NCBI RefSeq assembly: GCF_009738225.1
Contig: NZ_CP018187.1
Location: forward strand, 506,501-570,500
Reading direction: 5' to 3'
Origin: Streptococcus salivarius
GTDB lineage: Bacteria > Bacillota > Bacilli > Lactobacillales > Streptococcaceae
Length of the DNA: 64,000 nucleotides
Below are positions 26,304-36,026 of the stretch, piece by piece. The translations under genes were made by a program, and so were the position numbers. The notes under the pieces were generated by a model. It was not told where the DNA came from. It was given only the letters and a program-made list of their open reading frames with translations, and made no database searches. Positions within the stretch are counted from its first letter, which is position 1. Each line of letters opens with the position of its first letter.

Positions 26304-27392
26304 ATGGCAAAACGTTTACTTATTTTGGAAGACGGCACTATTTTTGAGGGTCAGGCCTTCGGTGCTGATGTGGATGTGACGGGTGAAATCGTCTTTAATA
26401 CTGGTATGACAGGTTATCAAGAATCTATCACAGACCAGTCTTACAATGGTCAAATTTTGACTTTTACTTATCCACTTGTTGGTAACTACGGTGTTAACCG
26501 TGACGACTATGAGTCAATTAAGCCAACGACCAAGGGTGTTGTTGTGTCAGAGGCTAGCCGTCGTGCCAGCAACTGGCGTAACCAAATGACCTTGGATGAG
26601 TTTTTGAAAGCAAAAAACATCCCTGGTATCTCTGGTATTGATACACGTGCCTTGACTAAGATTATCCGTCAACACGGTACCATGAAAGCGACTTTGGCTA
26701 ATCCTGGTGACAGTATCGAGCACTTGCAAGATCAATTGCGTGCGACTGTTTTGCCAACCAACAATATTGAGCAGGTATCAACTAAGACAGCCTACCCAGC
26801 ACCAGGTGTTGGTAAAAATATTGTTTTGGTTGACTTCGGTCTCAAGCACTCTATCTTGCGTGAGTTTTCAAAACGTGACTGTAACGTGACTGTTGTGCCA
26901 CATGATATCACTGCTGAAGAAATTCTCCATCTTAATCCAGATGGTGTGATGTTGTCAAATGGTCCAGGTAACCCTGAAGATGTACCGTATGCACTTGATA
27001 TGATTCGTGGCATTCAAGGCAAAATTCCAATTTTTGGTATTTGTATGGGTCACCAGTTGTTCAGTTTGGCGAATGGTGCCAAGGCCTACAAGATGAAGTT
27101 TGGTCACCGTGGATTTAACCATGCGGTTCGTGAAATTGCGACTGGTCGTGTTGACTTCACCAGCCAAAACCATGGTTATGCCATTGACCGTGAGACGCTT
27201 CCAGATTGCCTCATGGTAACACACGAAGAAATTAACGATAAGTCAGTTGAAGGTGTTCGTCACCGTGACTTCCCTGCATTCTCAGTGCAATTCCACCCAG
27301 ATGCAGCACCTGGTCCACACGATGCTAGCTATCTCTTCGATGAGTTCTTGGAATTGATTGATGCTTTCCAAGCTGAAAAAGCACGTCGTTAA
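26304..27392 (+). CDS. carA: Carbamoyl-phosphate synthase small subunit
   Basis: Glutamine amidotransferase subunit that supplies ammonia to CarB for carbamoyl phosphate synthesis. It has 362 residues. The class I GATase site is complete: nucleophile in GICMGHQLF near residue 244, and catalytic His and Glu-equivalent region in [13 protein letters not shown] near 330. The N-terminal half ([20 protein letters not shown]) is the CarA-specific domain. The nearest ribosome-binding site, GAAAGGA (26284-26290), is 13 bases from the ATG, longer than usual. Fourth gene of the pyr operon. Confidence 0.96.
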   Translation: MAKRLLILEDGTIFEGQAFGADVDVTGEIVFNTGMTGYQESITDQSYNGQILTFTYPLVGNYGVNRDDYESIKPTTKGVVVSEASRRASNWRNQMTLDEFLKAKNIPGISGIDTRALTKIIRQHGTMKATLANPGDSIEHLQDQLRATVLPTNNIEQVSTKTAYPAPGVGKNIVLVDFGLKHSILREFSKRDCNVTVVPHDITAEEILHLNPDGVMLSNGPGNPEDVPYALDMIRGIQGKIPIFGICMGHQLFSLANGAKAYKMKFGHRGFNHAVREIATGRVDFTSQNHGYAIDRETLPDCLMVTHEEINDKSVEGVRHRDFPAFSVQFHPDAAPGPHDASYLFDEFLELIDAFQAEKARR

Positions 27393-27483
27393 TTGCAACT
27401 GTCTAGTGACTATAGTGGGGTGTGACTCTTGTTCGCCCCAGTCTACTACCTTATTTAATGACAACCAGAGAGTTGTCAAATAG

Positions 27484-27616
27484 AAAGGAGAAGATACAGG
27501 TTCACGGAAGTGAACACGCCCTAAGGACTGTGTGAAAAAGATAAACGGTGACTAGACACTTAGGCGTCGTCGTCACGTTTCCTATTTTCACTGGGTCCTT
27601 AACGGGCTTTGTATCA
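27484..27616 (+). repeat. pyr hairpin element E with displaced carB ribosome-binding site
   Basis: AAAGGAG (27484-27490) is followed by GATACA (27493-27498), which pairs with TGTATC (27610-27615). Enclosed are a hairpin GTTCAC-GGAA-GTGAAC (27500-27515, GNRA-type loop) and the long element hairpin: GCCC/GGGC, AAGGAC/GTCCTT, GTGAAAA/TTTTCAC, AGAT/CCTA loop, AAACG/CGTTT. The carB ATG is at 27623 with no other Shine-Dalgarno before it. Folding would leave AA plus ATAAATT, nine bases, between AAAGGAG and the ATG. Confidence 0.75.
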
Positions 27617-27622
27617 TAAATT

Positions 27623-30600
27623 ATGCCTAAACGTTCTGATATTAAAAAAATTATGGTTATCGGGTCTGGTCCTATCATCATTGGTCAGGCTGCTGAGTTC
27701 GACTACGCTGGTACGCAAGCCTGCTTGGCCTTGAAAGAAGAAGGCTACAGTGTTGTTCTTGTTAACTCTAACCCTGCGACTATCATGACTGATAAAGAAA
27801 TCGCAGACAAGGTTTACATTGAACCAATTACGCTTGAGTTTGTCACACGTATTCTTCGTAAAGAGCGTCCTGATGCCCTCTTGCCAACTCTTGGTGGACA
27901 GACTGGTTTGAACATGGCAATGGAATTGTCAAAAGCTGGTATTCTTGAAGAGCTTGGAGTAGAGCTTTTGGGAACAAAATTGTCTGCCATTGACCAAGCC
28001 GAAGACCGTGACCTCTTCAAACAATTGATGGAAGATTTGGAACAACCAATTCCAGAATCAGAGATTGTAAATACGGTTGAAGAAGCAGTTGCCTTTGCGT
28101 CAGAGATTGGCTACCCAGTTATCGTTCGTCCAGCCTTTACCCTTGGTGGTACTGGTGGAGGTATGTGTGCCAACGAAGAAGAACTTCGTGAAATCGCTGA
28201 AAATGGATTGAAATTGTCACCAGTAACCCAATGTTTGATTGAACGTTCTATCGCTGGTTTCAAAGAAATCGAATACGAAGTTATGCGTGATGCCGCAGAC
28301 AATGCTCTTGTGGTATGTAACATGGAAAACTTTGACCCAGTTGGTATCCACACAGGGGACTCAATCGTATTTGCCCCAACGCAAACCTTGTCAGATATTG
28401 AAAACCAAATGCTTCGTGATGCCAGCTTGAAGATTATTCGTGCCCTTAAAATTGAGGGTGGTTGTAACGTACAGTTGGCTCTTGACCCTAATAGCTTCAA
28501 GTACTATGTTATCGAAGTAAACCCACGTGTGTCTCGTTCATCAGCCCTTGCCTCAAAAGCAACTGGTTACCCAATCGCCAAATTGGCAGCCAAGATTGCT
28601 GTTGGTTTGACACTTGATGAAATGATTAACCCAGTCACTGGTACAACTTACGCTATGTTTGAGCCAGCTCTTGACTATGTGGTTGCTAAGATTCCGCGTT
28701 TCCCATTTGATAAATTTGAACACGGGGAACGTCGTCTTGGTACTCAAATGAAAGCAACTGGTGAAGTTATGGCTATCGGTCGTAACATCGAAGAGTCACT
28801 TCTTAAAGCCTGCCGTTCACTTGAAATCGGTGTTTACCACAATGAAATGCTTGAGCTTGCGGACGTCACAGACGACGCCTTGGTTGAAAAGATTGTCAAA
28901 GCTCAAGACGACCGTCTCTTCTACCTTTCTGAAGCCATCCGTCGTGGTTATACTATTGAAGAATTGTCAGAGTTGACTAAGATTGATATCTTCTTCCTCG
29001 ACAAATTGCTCCATATCTTTGAATTGGAACAAGAATTGGCTACTCACGTAGGTGATGTTGATGTTTTGAAAGAAGCTAAACGTAACGGTTTCTCTGATCG
29101 TAAGATTGCTGATCTTTGGAATCAAACAGCTGACCAAGTTCGTGCGACACGTTTGGAAAATAACATTGTTCCTGTTTACAAGATGGTTGATACTTGTGCG
29201 GCTGAGTTCGAGTCATCAACACCATATTTCTACTCAACTTACGAGTGGGAAAATGAATCAATCAAATCTGATAAAGAATCTGTCATCGTTCTTGGCTCAG
29301 GACCTATCCGTATCGGACAAGGGGTTGAGTTCGACTATGCGACAGTTCACTCTGTGAAAGCTATCCAGGCTGCAGGTTACGAAGCCATCATCATGAACTC
29401 TAACCCTGAGACGGTTTCAACAGACTTCTCAGTATCAGATAAACTTTACTTCGAACCATTGACCTTCGAAGACGTGATGAACGTTATCGAATTGGAACAA
29501 CCTAAGGGTGTCGTGGTTCAGTTTGGTGGTCAAACGGCCATCAACTTGGCAGAGCCATTGTCTAAAGCTGGTGTGAAAATCTTGGGAACACAGGTTGCTG
29601 ACCTTGACCGTGCCGAAGACCGTGACCTTTTTGAACAAGCCCTTAAAGACCTCGATATCCCACAACCACCAGGACAAACAGCGACAAATGAAGAAGAAGC
29701 GGTTGAAGCAGCTCGTAAGATTGGCTTCCCAGTTCTTGTTCGTCCATCATACGTTTTGGGTGGACGTGCCATGGAAATCGTTGAAAATGAAGATGACCTT
29801 CGTTCTTACATGCGTACAGCCGTTAAGGCAAGTCCGGACCATCCAGTCCTTGTTGATAGCTATATCATTGGACGTGAGTGTGAAGTGGATGCCATCTCTG
29901 ATGGTAAGGATGTCTTGATTCCAGGTATTATGGAACACATCGAACGTGCTGGGGTTCACTCAGGGGACTCAATGGCGGTTTACCCACCACAAACTCTTTC
30001 TAAGAAAATCCAAGAGACTATCGTTGATTACACGAAACGTTTGGCTATCGGTCTTAACTGTATCGGTATGATGAACATCCAGTTCGTTATTAAGGACGAA
30101 ACGGTCTATGTTATCGAGGTTAACCCACGTGCCAGCCGTACAGTACCATTCTTGTCTAAGGTGACTGATATCCCAATGGCTCAAGTTGCTACAAACTTGA
30201 TTCTTGGTAAATCATTGGCTGAGCAAGGTTACAAAGATGGTCTTTATCCAGAAAGTAGCCATGTCCATGTCAAAGCACCAGTCTTCTCATTCACAAAATT
30301 GGCTAAGGTAGATAGCCTCCTTGGACCTGAAATGAAATCAACTGGTGAAGTTATGGGTACAGATGCGACTCTTGAAAAAGCGCTCTATAAAGCCTTTGAA
30401 GCATCTTACCTCCACTTGCCAACCTTTGGTAATGTCATCTTTACTATTCATGATGATACGAAAGAAGAAGCCCTTGATTTGGCTCGTCGTTTCGATGCTA
30501 TCGGTTACGGTATCTACGCCACTGAAGGAACAGCTAAGTTCTTGAATGAACATGGAGTTCACGCAACGCTTGTTAACAAATTAGGTGAAAATGACGACAA

Positions 30601-30802
30601 TGACATTCCAGCCCTTGTTCGTACAGGTAAAGCGCAAGCTATTATCAATACGGTTGGTAACAAACGTACTTATGACGAGGATGGAGCAGCTATCCGTAGT
30701 TCAGCTATTGAAGCAGGAATTCCACTCTTCACAGCCCTTGATACAGCAGATGCTATGGTGCGTGTGCTTGAAAGCCGTAGCTTTACAACAGAAGCTATCT
30801 AA
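27623..30802 (+). CDS. carB: Carbamoyl-phosphate synthase large subunit
   Basis: Synthetase subunit of 1059 residues making carbamoyl phosphate from bicarbonate, CarA-derived ammonia and two ATP, for PyrB and for arginine synthesis. The two homologous ATP-grasp halves are visible: [20 protein letters not shown] at residues 10-29 and [20 protein letters not shown] at about 558-577. The C-terminal allosteric domain follows residue 930. No ribosome-binding site lies directly upstream; AAAGGAG is 133 bases away across hairpin element E. The gene is intact and is the last of the operon, ending in a terminator. Confidence 0.97.
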   Translation: MPKRSDIKKIMVIGSGPIIIGQAAEFDYAGTQACLALKEEGYSVVLVNSNPATIMTDKEIADKVYIEPITLEFVTRILRKERPDALLPTLGGQTGLNMAMELSKAGILEELGVELLGTKLSAIDQAEDRDLFKQLMEDLEQPIPESEIVNTVEEAVAFASEIGYPVIVRPAFTLGGTGGGMCANEEELREIAENGLKLSPVTQCLIERSIAGFKEIEYEVMRDAADNALVVCNMENFDPVGIHTGDSIVFAPTQTLSDIENQMLRDASLKIIRALKIEGGCNVQLALDPNSFKYYVIEVNPRVSRSSALASKATGYPIAKLAAKIAVGLTLDEMINPVTGTTYAMFEPALDYVVAKIPRFPFDKFEHGERRLGTQMKATGEVMAIGRNIEESLLKACRSLEIGVYHNEMLELADVTDDALVEKIVKAQDDRLFYLSEAIRRGYTIEELSELTKIDIFFLDKLLHIFELEQELATHVGDVDVLKEAKRNGFSDRKIADLWNQTADQVRATRLENNIVPVYKMVDTCAAEFESSTPYFYSTYEWENESIKSDKESVIVLGSGPIRIGQGVEFDYATVHSVKAIQAAGYEAIIMNSNPETVSTDFSVSDKLYFEPLTFEDVMNVIELEQPKGVVVQFGGQTAINLAEPLSKAGVKILGTQVADLDRAEDRDLFEQALKDLDIPQPPGQTATNEEEAVEAARKIGFPVLVRPSYVLGGRAMEIVENEDDLRSYMRTAVKASPDHPVLVDSYIIGRECEVDAISDGKDVLIPGIMEHIERAGVHSGDSMAVYPPQTLSKKIQETIVDYTKRLAIGLNCIGMMNIQFVIKDETVYVIEVNPRASRTVPFLSKVTDIPMAQVATNLILGKSLAEQGYKDGLYPESSHVHVKAPVFSFTKLAKVDSLLGPEMKSTGEVMGTDATLEKALYKAFEASYLHLPTFGNVIFTIHDDTKEEALDLARRFDAIGYGIYATEGTAKFLNEHGVHATLVNKLGENDDNDIPALVRTGKAQAIINTVGNKRTYDEDGAAIRSSAIEAGIPLFTALDTADAMVRVLESRSFTTEAI

Positions 30803-30810
30803 TTTTAAAA

Positions 30811-30841
30811 CAGAGTCTCAGCATTGCTGGGACTTTTTTTA
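30811..30841 (+). terminator. Terminator 1 after carB
   Basis: AGTCTCAGCA/TGCTGGGACT stem followed by seven T. A near-copy lies at 31061. Confidence 0.85.
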
Positions 30842-30862
30842 TTGAAGACACAGTTTTCTTTT

Positions 30863-30999
30863 GAGACTTTTCTTGGGTGATGGCGGACGTCAGCGATCTT
30901 CTTCGAAGTTCCATGACTAAGTTTTGAGCCGAAAGTCTCAAAACTTCCGAACGTCTGAAACGATTAGTTTCAGACGTTTTCATCACTGCCAAAAGTCTC
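30863..30999. repeat. Branched palindromic element between two copies of the carB terminator
   Basis: Outer pair GAGACTTTT (30863-30871) with AAAAGTCTC (30991-30999), then GGTGATGGC with the CATCACTGCC region. Inside are two further hairpins: GTTTTGAG/CTCAAAAC (30921-30944) and a perfect CGTCTGAAAC-GATTA-GTTTCAGACG (30952-30976). No ORF is supported. The surrounding 30842-31060 has no gene. Confidence 0.7.
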
Positions 31000-31060
31000 G
31001 GTCTAAGCTGACTAGGTTCGCAAAATCTATTTCATATTTAAAAATAGTTTAATTATGTTC

Positions 31061-31090
31061 TGAGTCTCAGCCTTGCTGGGGCTTTTTCTT
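31061..31090 (+). terminator. Terminator 2, near-duplicate of the carB terminator
   Basis: GAGTCTCAGCCTTGCTGGGGCTTTTT, matching the terminator at 30811 except for two or three bases. Either a second terminator or a duplication flanking the palindromic insert. Confidence 0.75.
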
Positions 31091-31169
31091 ACACAAATGT
31101 AAGCTAACAAGTTAAAAATGAAAGCTAAGACGATGGTTTTGTTTCCTAAGATTCTGCTATACTAGAAAC

Positions 31170-31925
31170 ATGATTATTACGACATCTTTACGTGAAAATG
31201 AGACCTTGATTGCGCGTGCCCAAGAATTAGCTAGCGAACTAGGAGCTGACTATCAGCCGCGACGCAAGTTGTCTTTATCCAAATGTCTGGAACGATTTGG
31301 CCCCTTTTATCTTCTATATAAAGACAGATTGTCTTTTGTCAATTCGGATGCTAGTGAGTTGACCTTCCATCCAGATACGGCTGCTCTCAGGATTAAGGCC
31401 CCCCATGACGCTTTAGTCAGTCTTTTAGGTAAGTCTCCCAAATCTATTCTTGACACGACCATGGGTTTGGCTTCTGATAGCTTAGTGATGGCAGCAGTGG
31501 GAAATCAGGTGACTGCCCTTGAGAGTCAAGATGTGATTTTTCAGGTGGTTTCTCGTGGTCTTGCCTCTTATCAGACGGATGATAAGCAGCTTGAAAAAGC
31601 CATGCGTTCTATTAAAGCTATTAAGAGCGATAGCTTGTCTTTTTTGAAAGCTAAAGCTGACAATTCCTTTGATATCATCTATGCCGATCCTATGTTTTCA
31701 GAAATCATCAAGGAATCGGAAAATCTAGAGGCTATCAAGCCTCTGGCCAATGGTAGCCGTCTGACAGAAGAATGGCTAAAAGAATCTAAACGTGTTGCAC
31801 GGGAAAAAATTATCATCAAGGCACATTTTCGAGATACCGTTTTTGAAGAACTTGGTTTTGAACGCCAGGTTCGGCCCAATCAAAAGTTGCATTATGGTGT
31901 CATGGATGTAAGAGAGGGTCATTGA
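31170..31925 (+). CDS. Class I SAM-dependent methyltransferase (RsmJ/YpiP-like)
   Basis: A 251-residue methyltransferase resembling the RsmJ (DUF548)/YpiP group, whose E. coli member methylates 16S rRNA; activity on rRNA here is inference. SAM-binding motif I is seen as ILDTTMGLASDSL near residues 91-103, and the catalytic-site motif DIIYADPMFSE near 167-177. The N-terminal 85 residues form the group's small extra domain. It stands alone after the carB terminators. A good ribosome-binding site is not obvious before the ATG, though MIITTSLRENE is a natural start. Confidence 0.82.
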   Translation: MIITTSLRENETLIARAQELASELGADYQPRRKLSLSKCLERFGPFYLLYKDRLSFVNSDASELTFHPDTAALRIKAPHDALVSLLGKSPKSILDTTMGLASDSLVMAAVGNQVTALESQDVIFQVVSRGLASYQTDDKQLEKAMRSIKAIKSDSLSFLKAKADNSFDIIYADPMFSEIIKESENLEAIKPLANGSRLTEEWLKESKRVAREKIIIKAHFRDTVFEELGFERQVRPNQKLHYGVMDVREGH

Positions 31926-31988
31926 CAGTGGAAATTAAAAGTATTACAATTGTTTTATCCATGTAGTACAAATAGAAAAGAGAGATTT

Positions 31989-33242
31989 ATGCGAAAGAAA
32001 ATCAGTCCAAAGTTATTTAAAAATAAAAAAAGAGTTTGGATCATTGGAGGAATTGGCTTCCTTGTCCTTTTGGTCCTAGGCTTTAACCTTTTTGCAGGTG
32101 GTGGCAAGAATGATAAGGCTTCTGAGTCCCCTACAGCAAGTAAGGTAACTAAGGGGCAGCTAGCCTCGTCGACCCTTCTGACTGGCATGGTGAAGGCTCA
32201 GTCGGAACAGTATGTTTATTTTGACAATACCATTGGACGCAATGCCACTGTGACAGTCTCTGTTGGTGAGGAAGTTAGCGTCGGTCAGCAACTGGTCCAA
32301 TACGATAGCACCTCAGCCCAAGCGGCTTATGATACGGCTAGTCGTGCCTACAATAAGGCAGTTCGTGACCGTAATTATTTCCAACAGTATGGGACGGCTC
32401 CTGCGGCTTCAGCACAAACAAGTAGTGATTCGGATGAGGATGATTCGACAACTATCGTTAGCCCTCAGCAGCGTCAGCAAACCGAGGCAAGTAATTACCA
32501 AACCTTGCAAGATTATAATGATGCCATTGCCAATGCAGCATCAGAGCTAGAAAAGGCACAAGATGTTCTCAACCAAACAGTCATTGTTTCAGATGCTAAT
32601 GGGACAGTCGTAGAAGTCGCGGACTCTGTGGACCCTGCTTCAAAAGAGAGCCAAACCCTAGTTCATGTGACAAGTGAAGGCCAATTTGAGATTCAAGGGA
32701 CCTTAACAGAATATGACATTCCAAATATTTCAGTAGGTCAGAAGGTTAAGATTACTTCTAAAGTCTACCCAGATCAAACTTGGACAGGTAAAGTCAGCTA
32801 CGTTTCCAATTATCCTAAGCAAAATGCCAGTCAGTCAACGGGGACATCTGGCAATTCAGGTCAGTCAGGTTCCCAGTATGAATATAAGGTTCAGTTGACC
32901 AGTCCTATCGGCAAACTTAAGCAAGGTTTTAATGTATCTCTTGAAGTGACAAAGGATGATGATGCCTTGTTAGTTCCAGTAACTGCTGTGAGCAAGAAAG
33001 GCTCTGACAACTATGTCTGGGTTTACGATGACGAGACTCAGAAAATCAAGCAAGTTAAGGTCAAACTTGGTAATGCAGATGGCAAGCAACAAGAAATTGC
33101 ATCAGGACTTAAAGAGGGTCAAAAGGTCATCACCAAGGCCGAAAAATCCTTTAAGGATGGCGAGACCTTAAAGGATGTGACGGATGCTGATAGCAAAAAA
33201 TCAAAAGACACTAGTGGAGAAGAGGTGAAGTCTAGTGACTAA
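31989..33242 (+). CDS. MacA-like membrane fusion protein of an ABC exporter
   Basis: Periplasmic-adaptor-type protein (HlyD/MacA family) of 417 residues. A single N-terminal membrane anchor spans about residues 15-37. The rest is extracellular: lipoyl-like and coiled-coil region near 75-190 interrupted by a Ser/Asp-rich insertion, then beta-barrel segments (TEYDIPNISVGQKVKITSKV near 235) and a Lys/Asp-rich tail. ATG 31989 with AAAGAGAGA upstream is preferred to the in-frame ATG at 31950. The ATPase gene overlaps its end by 8 bases and the permease follows, giving a complete MacAB-like tripartite exporter without an outer-membrane part. Such sets export peptides or antimicrobials; substrate unknown. 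Confidence 0.87.
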   Translation: MRKKISPKLFKNKKRVWIIGGIGFLVLLVLGFNLFAGGGKNDKASESPTASKVTKGQLASSTLLTGMVKAQSEQYVYFDNTIGRNATVTVSVGEEVSVGQQLVQYDSTSAQAAYDTASRAYNKAVRDRNYFQQYGTAPAASAQTSSDSDEDDSTTIVSPQQRQQTEASNYQTLQDYNDAIANAASELEKAQDVLNQTVIVSDANGTVVEVADSVDPASKESQTLVHVTSEGQFEIQGTLTEYDIPNISVGQKVKITSKVYPDQTWTGKVSYVSNYPKQNASQSTGTSGNSGQSGSQYEYKVQLTSPIGKLKQGFNVSLEVTKDDDALLVPVTAVSKKGSDNYVWVYDDETQKIKQVKVKLGNADGKQQEIASGLKEGQKVITKAEKSFKDGETLKDVTDADSKKSKDTSGEEVKSSD

Positions 33243-33939
33243 GCCAGCTCTTATGGTTTTAAAAGGCATCACCAAGTCTTTCAAAAATGGTCAAGAGTCC
33301 TTGCAGGTACTCAAGGGTATTGATTTATCGGTTGAAGAAGGTGACTTTGTGGCTATCATGGGTCCTTCTGGTTCAGGGAAATCAACCCTCATGAATATTA
33401 TCGGACTCCTTGATCAACCGACTACAGGTTCCTATCAACTTGAGGGGGAAGATGTGGATGACCTCTCCGAAAATCGATTAGCCAAGGTGCGAAATGACCA
33501 GATTGGCTTTATCTTTCAACAATTTTTTCTCTTGCCAAAGTTAAGTGCCCAAAAGAATGTAGAGCTTCCCTTGATTTATGCAGGGAAATCTCCACGTGAA
33601 CGTAAGCAAAGGGCACAACAATTCTTGGAAAAAGTTGGCTTGTCAGACCGTAGCCATCACCTACCATCGGAGCTGTCTGGTGGACAAAAGCAGAGGGTGG
33701 CTATTGCGCGTGCCCTATCTAATGACCCAGCAATCATTTTGGCGGACGAGCCTACGGGTGCTCTTGATACCAAGACGGGGATGCAGATTATGGAGCTCTT
33801 AACCCAGCTGAATCGTGAAGGAAAGACTATCATCATGGTTACCCATGAGCCAGAGATTGCAGACTATGCCCGACGTAAGATTGTCATCCGTGATGGGGAG
33901 ATTACCCAGGATACAACTGATAGCGTTCGGATTGACTAG
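33235..33939 (+). CDS. MacB-like ABC transporter ATPase
   Basis: Cytoplasmic nucleotide-binding subunit of 234 residues. Walker A GPSGSGKST is near residues 43-51, the ABC signature LSGGQKQR near 145-152, and Walker B IILADEPTGALD near 163-174 with catalytic Glu. The LolD/MacB subgroup is indicated by the EEGDFVAIMGPSGSGKS context and the Q-loop FIFQQFFLL. It starts at GTG 33235 inside the end of the adaptor gene, with AGAGGTG upstream, so translation is coupled. The permease gene starts 9 bases downstream. Confidence 0.94.
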   Translation: MTKPALMVLKGITKSFKNGQESLQVLKGIDLSVEEGDFVAIMGPSGSGKSTLMNIIGLLDQPTTGSYQLEGEDVDDLSENRLAKVRNDQIGFIFQQFFLLPKLSAQKNVELPLIYAGKSPRERKQRAQQFLEKVGLSDRSHHLPSELSGGQKQRVAIARALSNDPAIILADEPTGALDTKTGMQIMELLTQLNREGKTIIMVTHEPEIADYARRKIVIRDGEITQDTTDSVRID

Positions 33940-33948
33940 GAGGTAAGA

Positions 33949-35157
33949 ATGGAAAATTGGAAATTTGCTCTTAGTTCTATTCGTTCACACAAGATGAGGT
34001 CCTTCCTGACCATGTTGGGAATCATCATTGGTGTTGCCGCGGTAGTACTTATCATGGGGCTAGGAAATGGAATGCGTCAGAGTGTTACCGATAGTGTGAC
34101 TGGTGACAAGGATACAGTTCAAGTCTACTATGAAGCCAAGGGTGAGGAGCTAGATCCTGCTTATGCAGATTTGGCACAACCTACCAAACCGGTTAAAGAA
34201 GTTTGGTTAGAGCAAGTGGCTAAGCAGACGCCAGGTATCGATAGTTATTTTGTGACCAACAGCCTAACTTCCTCGATCTCCCTCCAAAAAAAGACCGTGA
34301 AGAATGTTAATATCACAGGTGCCAGTCAGGGCTACTTTAAAGCCAAAAAGTTAGAAATGTTGACAGGACGTTCCTTGCAAGACAATGATTATAAAAACTT
34401 TTCACGAGTTATTGTCATTGATCAGATGGTGGCTAAAAAACTCTTTGAGACGAATGAGGATGCCCTTAACCAAGTGGTTACTATTGGGAACAATGATTAT
34501 CGTGTGATTGGTGTTTATAAGAATAAAGACACAGCAATCGGTGCCTACGGCGAAATTGGAACAGCTCTTGTGGCCAATACCCAGCTAGCGGCTGAAAATA
34601 ACACTGACGCTATTGGTCAAATTTTTTTCCATGTGACCGATGTGAAAAATAGTAGTAGCGTTGCTAAGGATGCTGCTAAACGCTTGACCCAGTTGTCCCA
34701 AGATGACAATGGAGAGTACAAGGCGGCAGATATGAGTTCAGCCTTAGATCAGGTCAACACGATCTTTGGAACCATAACCACTGTTGTTGGTGCCATTGCT
34801 GGGATTTCATTATTAGTTGGTGGGATTGGTGTTATGAATATCATGCTGGTTTCGGTAACTGAGCGGACACGAGAGATTGGCCTTCGTAAAGCTTTAGGCG
34901 CCACACGTCGTAAAATCTTGACTCAGTTTTTAATTGAATCGATGGTCCTTACCATCCTGGGTGGTTTGATTGGTCTAGGTTTTGCGGCCCTTGTAGTTGG
35001 ACCAATTGGGAGTGCAATGGATCTTAAAGCAACGGTCTCTCTTGGCGTAGCCATGGGAAGCATAGCCTTCTCAGCAAGCGTAGGAATCATTTTTGGCCTC
35101 CTGCCGGCTAATAAGGCTTCAAAACTCGACCCTATCGAAGCTCTTAGATATGATTAG
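33949..35157 (+). CDS. MacB/FtsX-like ABC transporter permease
   Basis: Permease of 402 residues with four membrane helices in the MacB/FtsX layout: one near residues 18-40 (MLGIIIGVAAVVLIMG), a large extracellular domain (50-270), then three helices near 275-300, 325-350 and 360-385. The ERTREIGLRKALGATRRKIL segment near residue 305 is the coupling-helix signature of the family. AGGAGG precedes the ATG. It completes the adaptor-ATPase-permease operon and is followed by a terminator. Confidence 0.92.
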   Translation: MENWKFALSSIRSHKMRSFLTMLGIIIGVAAVVLIMGLGNGMRQSVTDSVTGDKDTVQVYYEAKGEELDPAYADLAQPTKPVKEVWLEQVAKQTPGIDSYFVTNSLTSSISLQKKTVKNVNITGASQGYFKAKKLEMLTGRSLQDNDYKNFSRVIVIDQMVAKKLFETNEDALNQVVTIGNNDYRVIGVYKNKDTAIGAYGEIGTALVANTQLAAENNTDAIGQIFFHVTDVKNSSSVAKDAAKRLTQLSQDDNGEYKAADMSSALDQVNTIFGTITTVVGAIAGISLLVGGIGVMNIMLVSVTERTREIGLRKALGATRRKILTQFLIESMVLTILGGLIGLGFAALVVGPIGSAMDLKATVSLGVAMGSIAFSASVGIIFGLLPANKASKLDPIEALRYD

Positions 35158-35162
35158 AAATG

Positions 35163-35195
35163 ACCTCTTGAAATCTTTGGATTTTAAGAGGTTTT
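35163..35195 (+). terminator. Terminator of the MacAB-like operon
   Basis: CCTCTTGAAATC/GATTTTAAGAGG imperfect stem, loop TTTG, followed by TTTT. Confidence 0.72.
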
Positions 35196-35247
35196 ATGGT
35201 GTTCAAAAAAAGATAGAGAAAAAATCAAAAAAAGTTGTATTTTTTTC

Positions 35248-35276
35248 TTGACGTCTGATATAGGTCATGGTATTAT
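35248..35276 (+). promoter_or_regulatory. rplJL promoter
   Basis: TTGACG (35248-35253), 17-base spacer, TATTAT (35271-35276). Confidence 0.78.
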
Positions 35277-35284
35277 ATATGAGG

Positions 35285-35425
35285 TTTGAAAAAACTGACC
35301 TAAGACAGTTGGGGAGCTAGACTCGTAAACATCCAACCGAGGCACAAAACGTAACTATTTTTTTGTAACGTATTGTACTTTCGTGTCTAGGTTTAGGTAC
35401 GTTTTTTTTGTGCCTAGCCCAAAAA
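35285..35425 (+). ncRNA. Ribosomal protein L10 leader
   Basis: Structured 5' leader before rplJ, in the position of the known L10 leader by which the L10-L12 complex represses its own operon. ACCTAAGACAG near the start, a GCTAGACTC segment, and a terminal hairpin pairing TAGGCAC-like and GTGCCTA segments (GTGTCTAGGTT to TTGTGCCTAG, 35383-35418) with an internal T8 run are visible. Assignment rests on position and general layout; I have not aligned it to the family model. Confidence 0.75.
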
Positions 35426-35448
35426 TAAAAACGGAGGTAAAACTACTA

Positions 35449-35952
35449 ATGAGTGAAGCTATTATTGCTAAGAAAGCTGAACAGGTTGCTATCGTCGCTG
35501 AGAAAATGAAAGCAGCAGCATCTATCGTTGTTGTTGACTCTCGTGGACTTACAGTTGACCAAGATACAGTTCTTCGTCGTAATCTTCGTGAATCAGGCGT
35601 TGAATTTAAAGTTATCAAAAACTCTATCTTGAGCCGTGCAGCTGAAGAAGCAGGTCTTGAAGACCTTAAAGAACTTTTTGTTGGTCCATCTGCAGTAGCA
35701 TTCTCAAACGAAGATGTTATCGCACCAGCAAAAGTTATTAGCGAATTTGCTAAAGACGCAGAAGCTCTTGAAATCAAAGGTGGTGTTGTTGACGGCGCGT
35801 TCACTTCAGTCGAAGAAATCAACGCTCTTGCATCACTTCCAAACAAAGAAGGTATGCTTTCTATGCTCCTTTCTGTACTTCAAGCGCCAGTGCGCAACGT
35901 TGCATACGCTGTCAAAGCGGTTGCAGAAAGCAAAGAAGACGGTGCTGCATAA
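35449..35952 (+). CDS. rplJ: 50S ribosomal protein L10
   Basis: Stalk base protein anchoring L7/L12 dimers to 23S rRNA, 167 residues. [20 protein letters not shown] and the [20 protein letters not shown] block near residues 22-42 are characteristic, and the Ala-rich C-terminal helix binds L7/L12. ATG 35449 with ACGGAGGT upstream is preferred; the longer in-frame reading from 35383 runs through the leader hairpin and lacks a ribosome-binding site. The operon continues with rplL. Confidence 0.96.
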   Translation: MSEAIIAKKAEQVAIVAEKMKAAASIVVVDSRGLTVDQDTVLRRNLRESGVEFKVIKNSILSRAAEEAGLEDLKELFVGPSAVAFSNEDVIAPAKVISEFAKDAEALEIKGGVVDGAFTSVEEINALASLPNKEGMLSMLLSVLQAPVRNVAYAVKAVAESKEDGAA

Positions 35953-36026
35953 GCCCATCTTCACAACTCGTAGCCTAAGCTACGTTTAAAACACTATATT
36001 AAAAAACACATTTGGAGGAAATCACA

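Noticed and set aside
35383..35448. Upstream extension of rplJ
   Set aside because: It would translate the L10 leader hairpin; ATG 35449 has a proper ribosome-binding site and matches L10.
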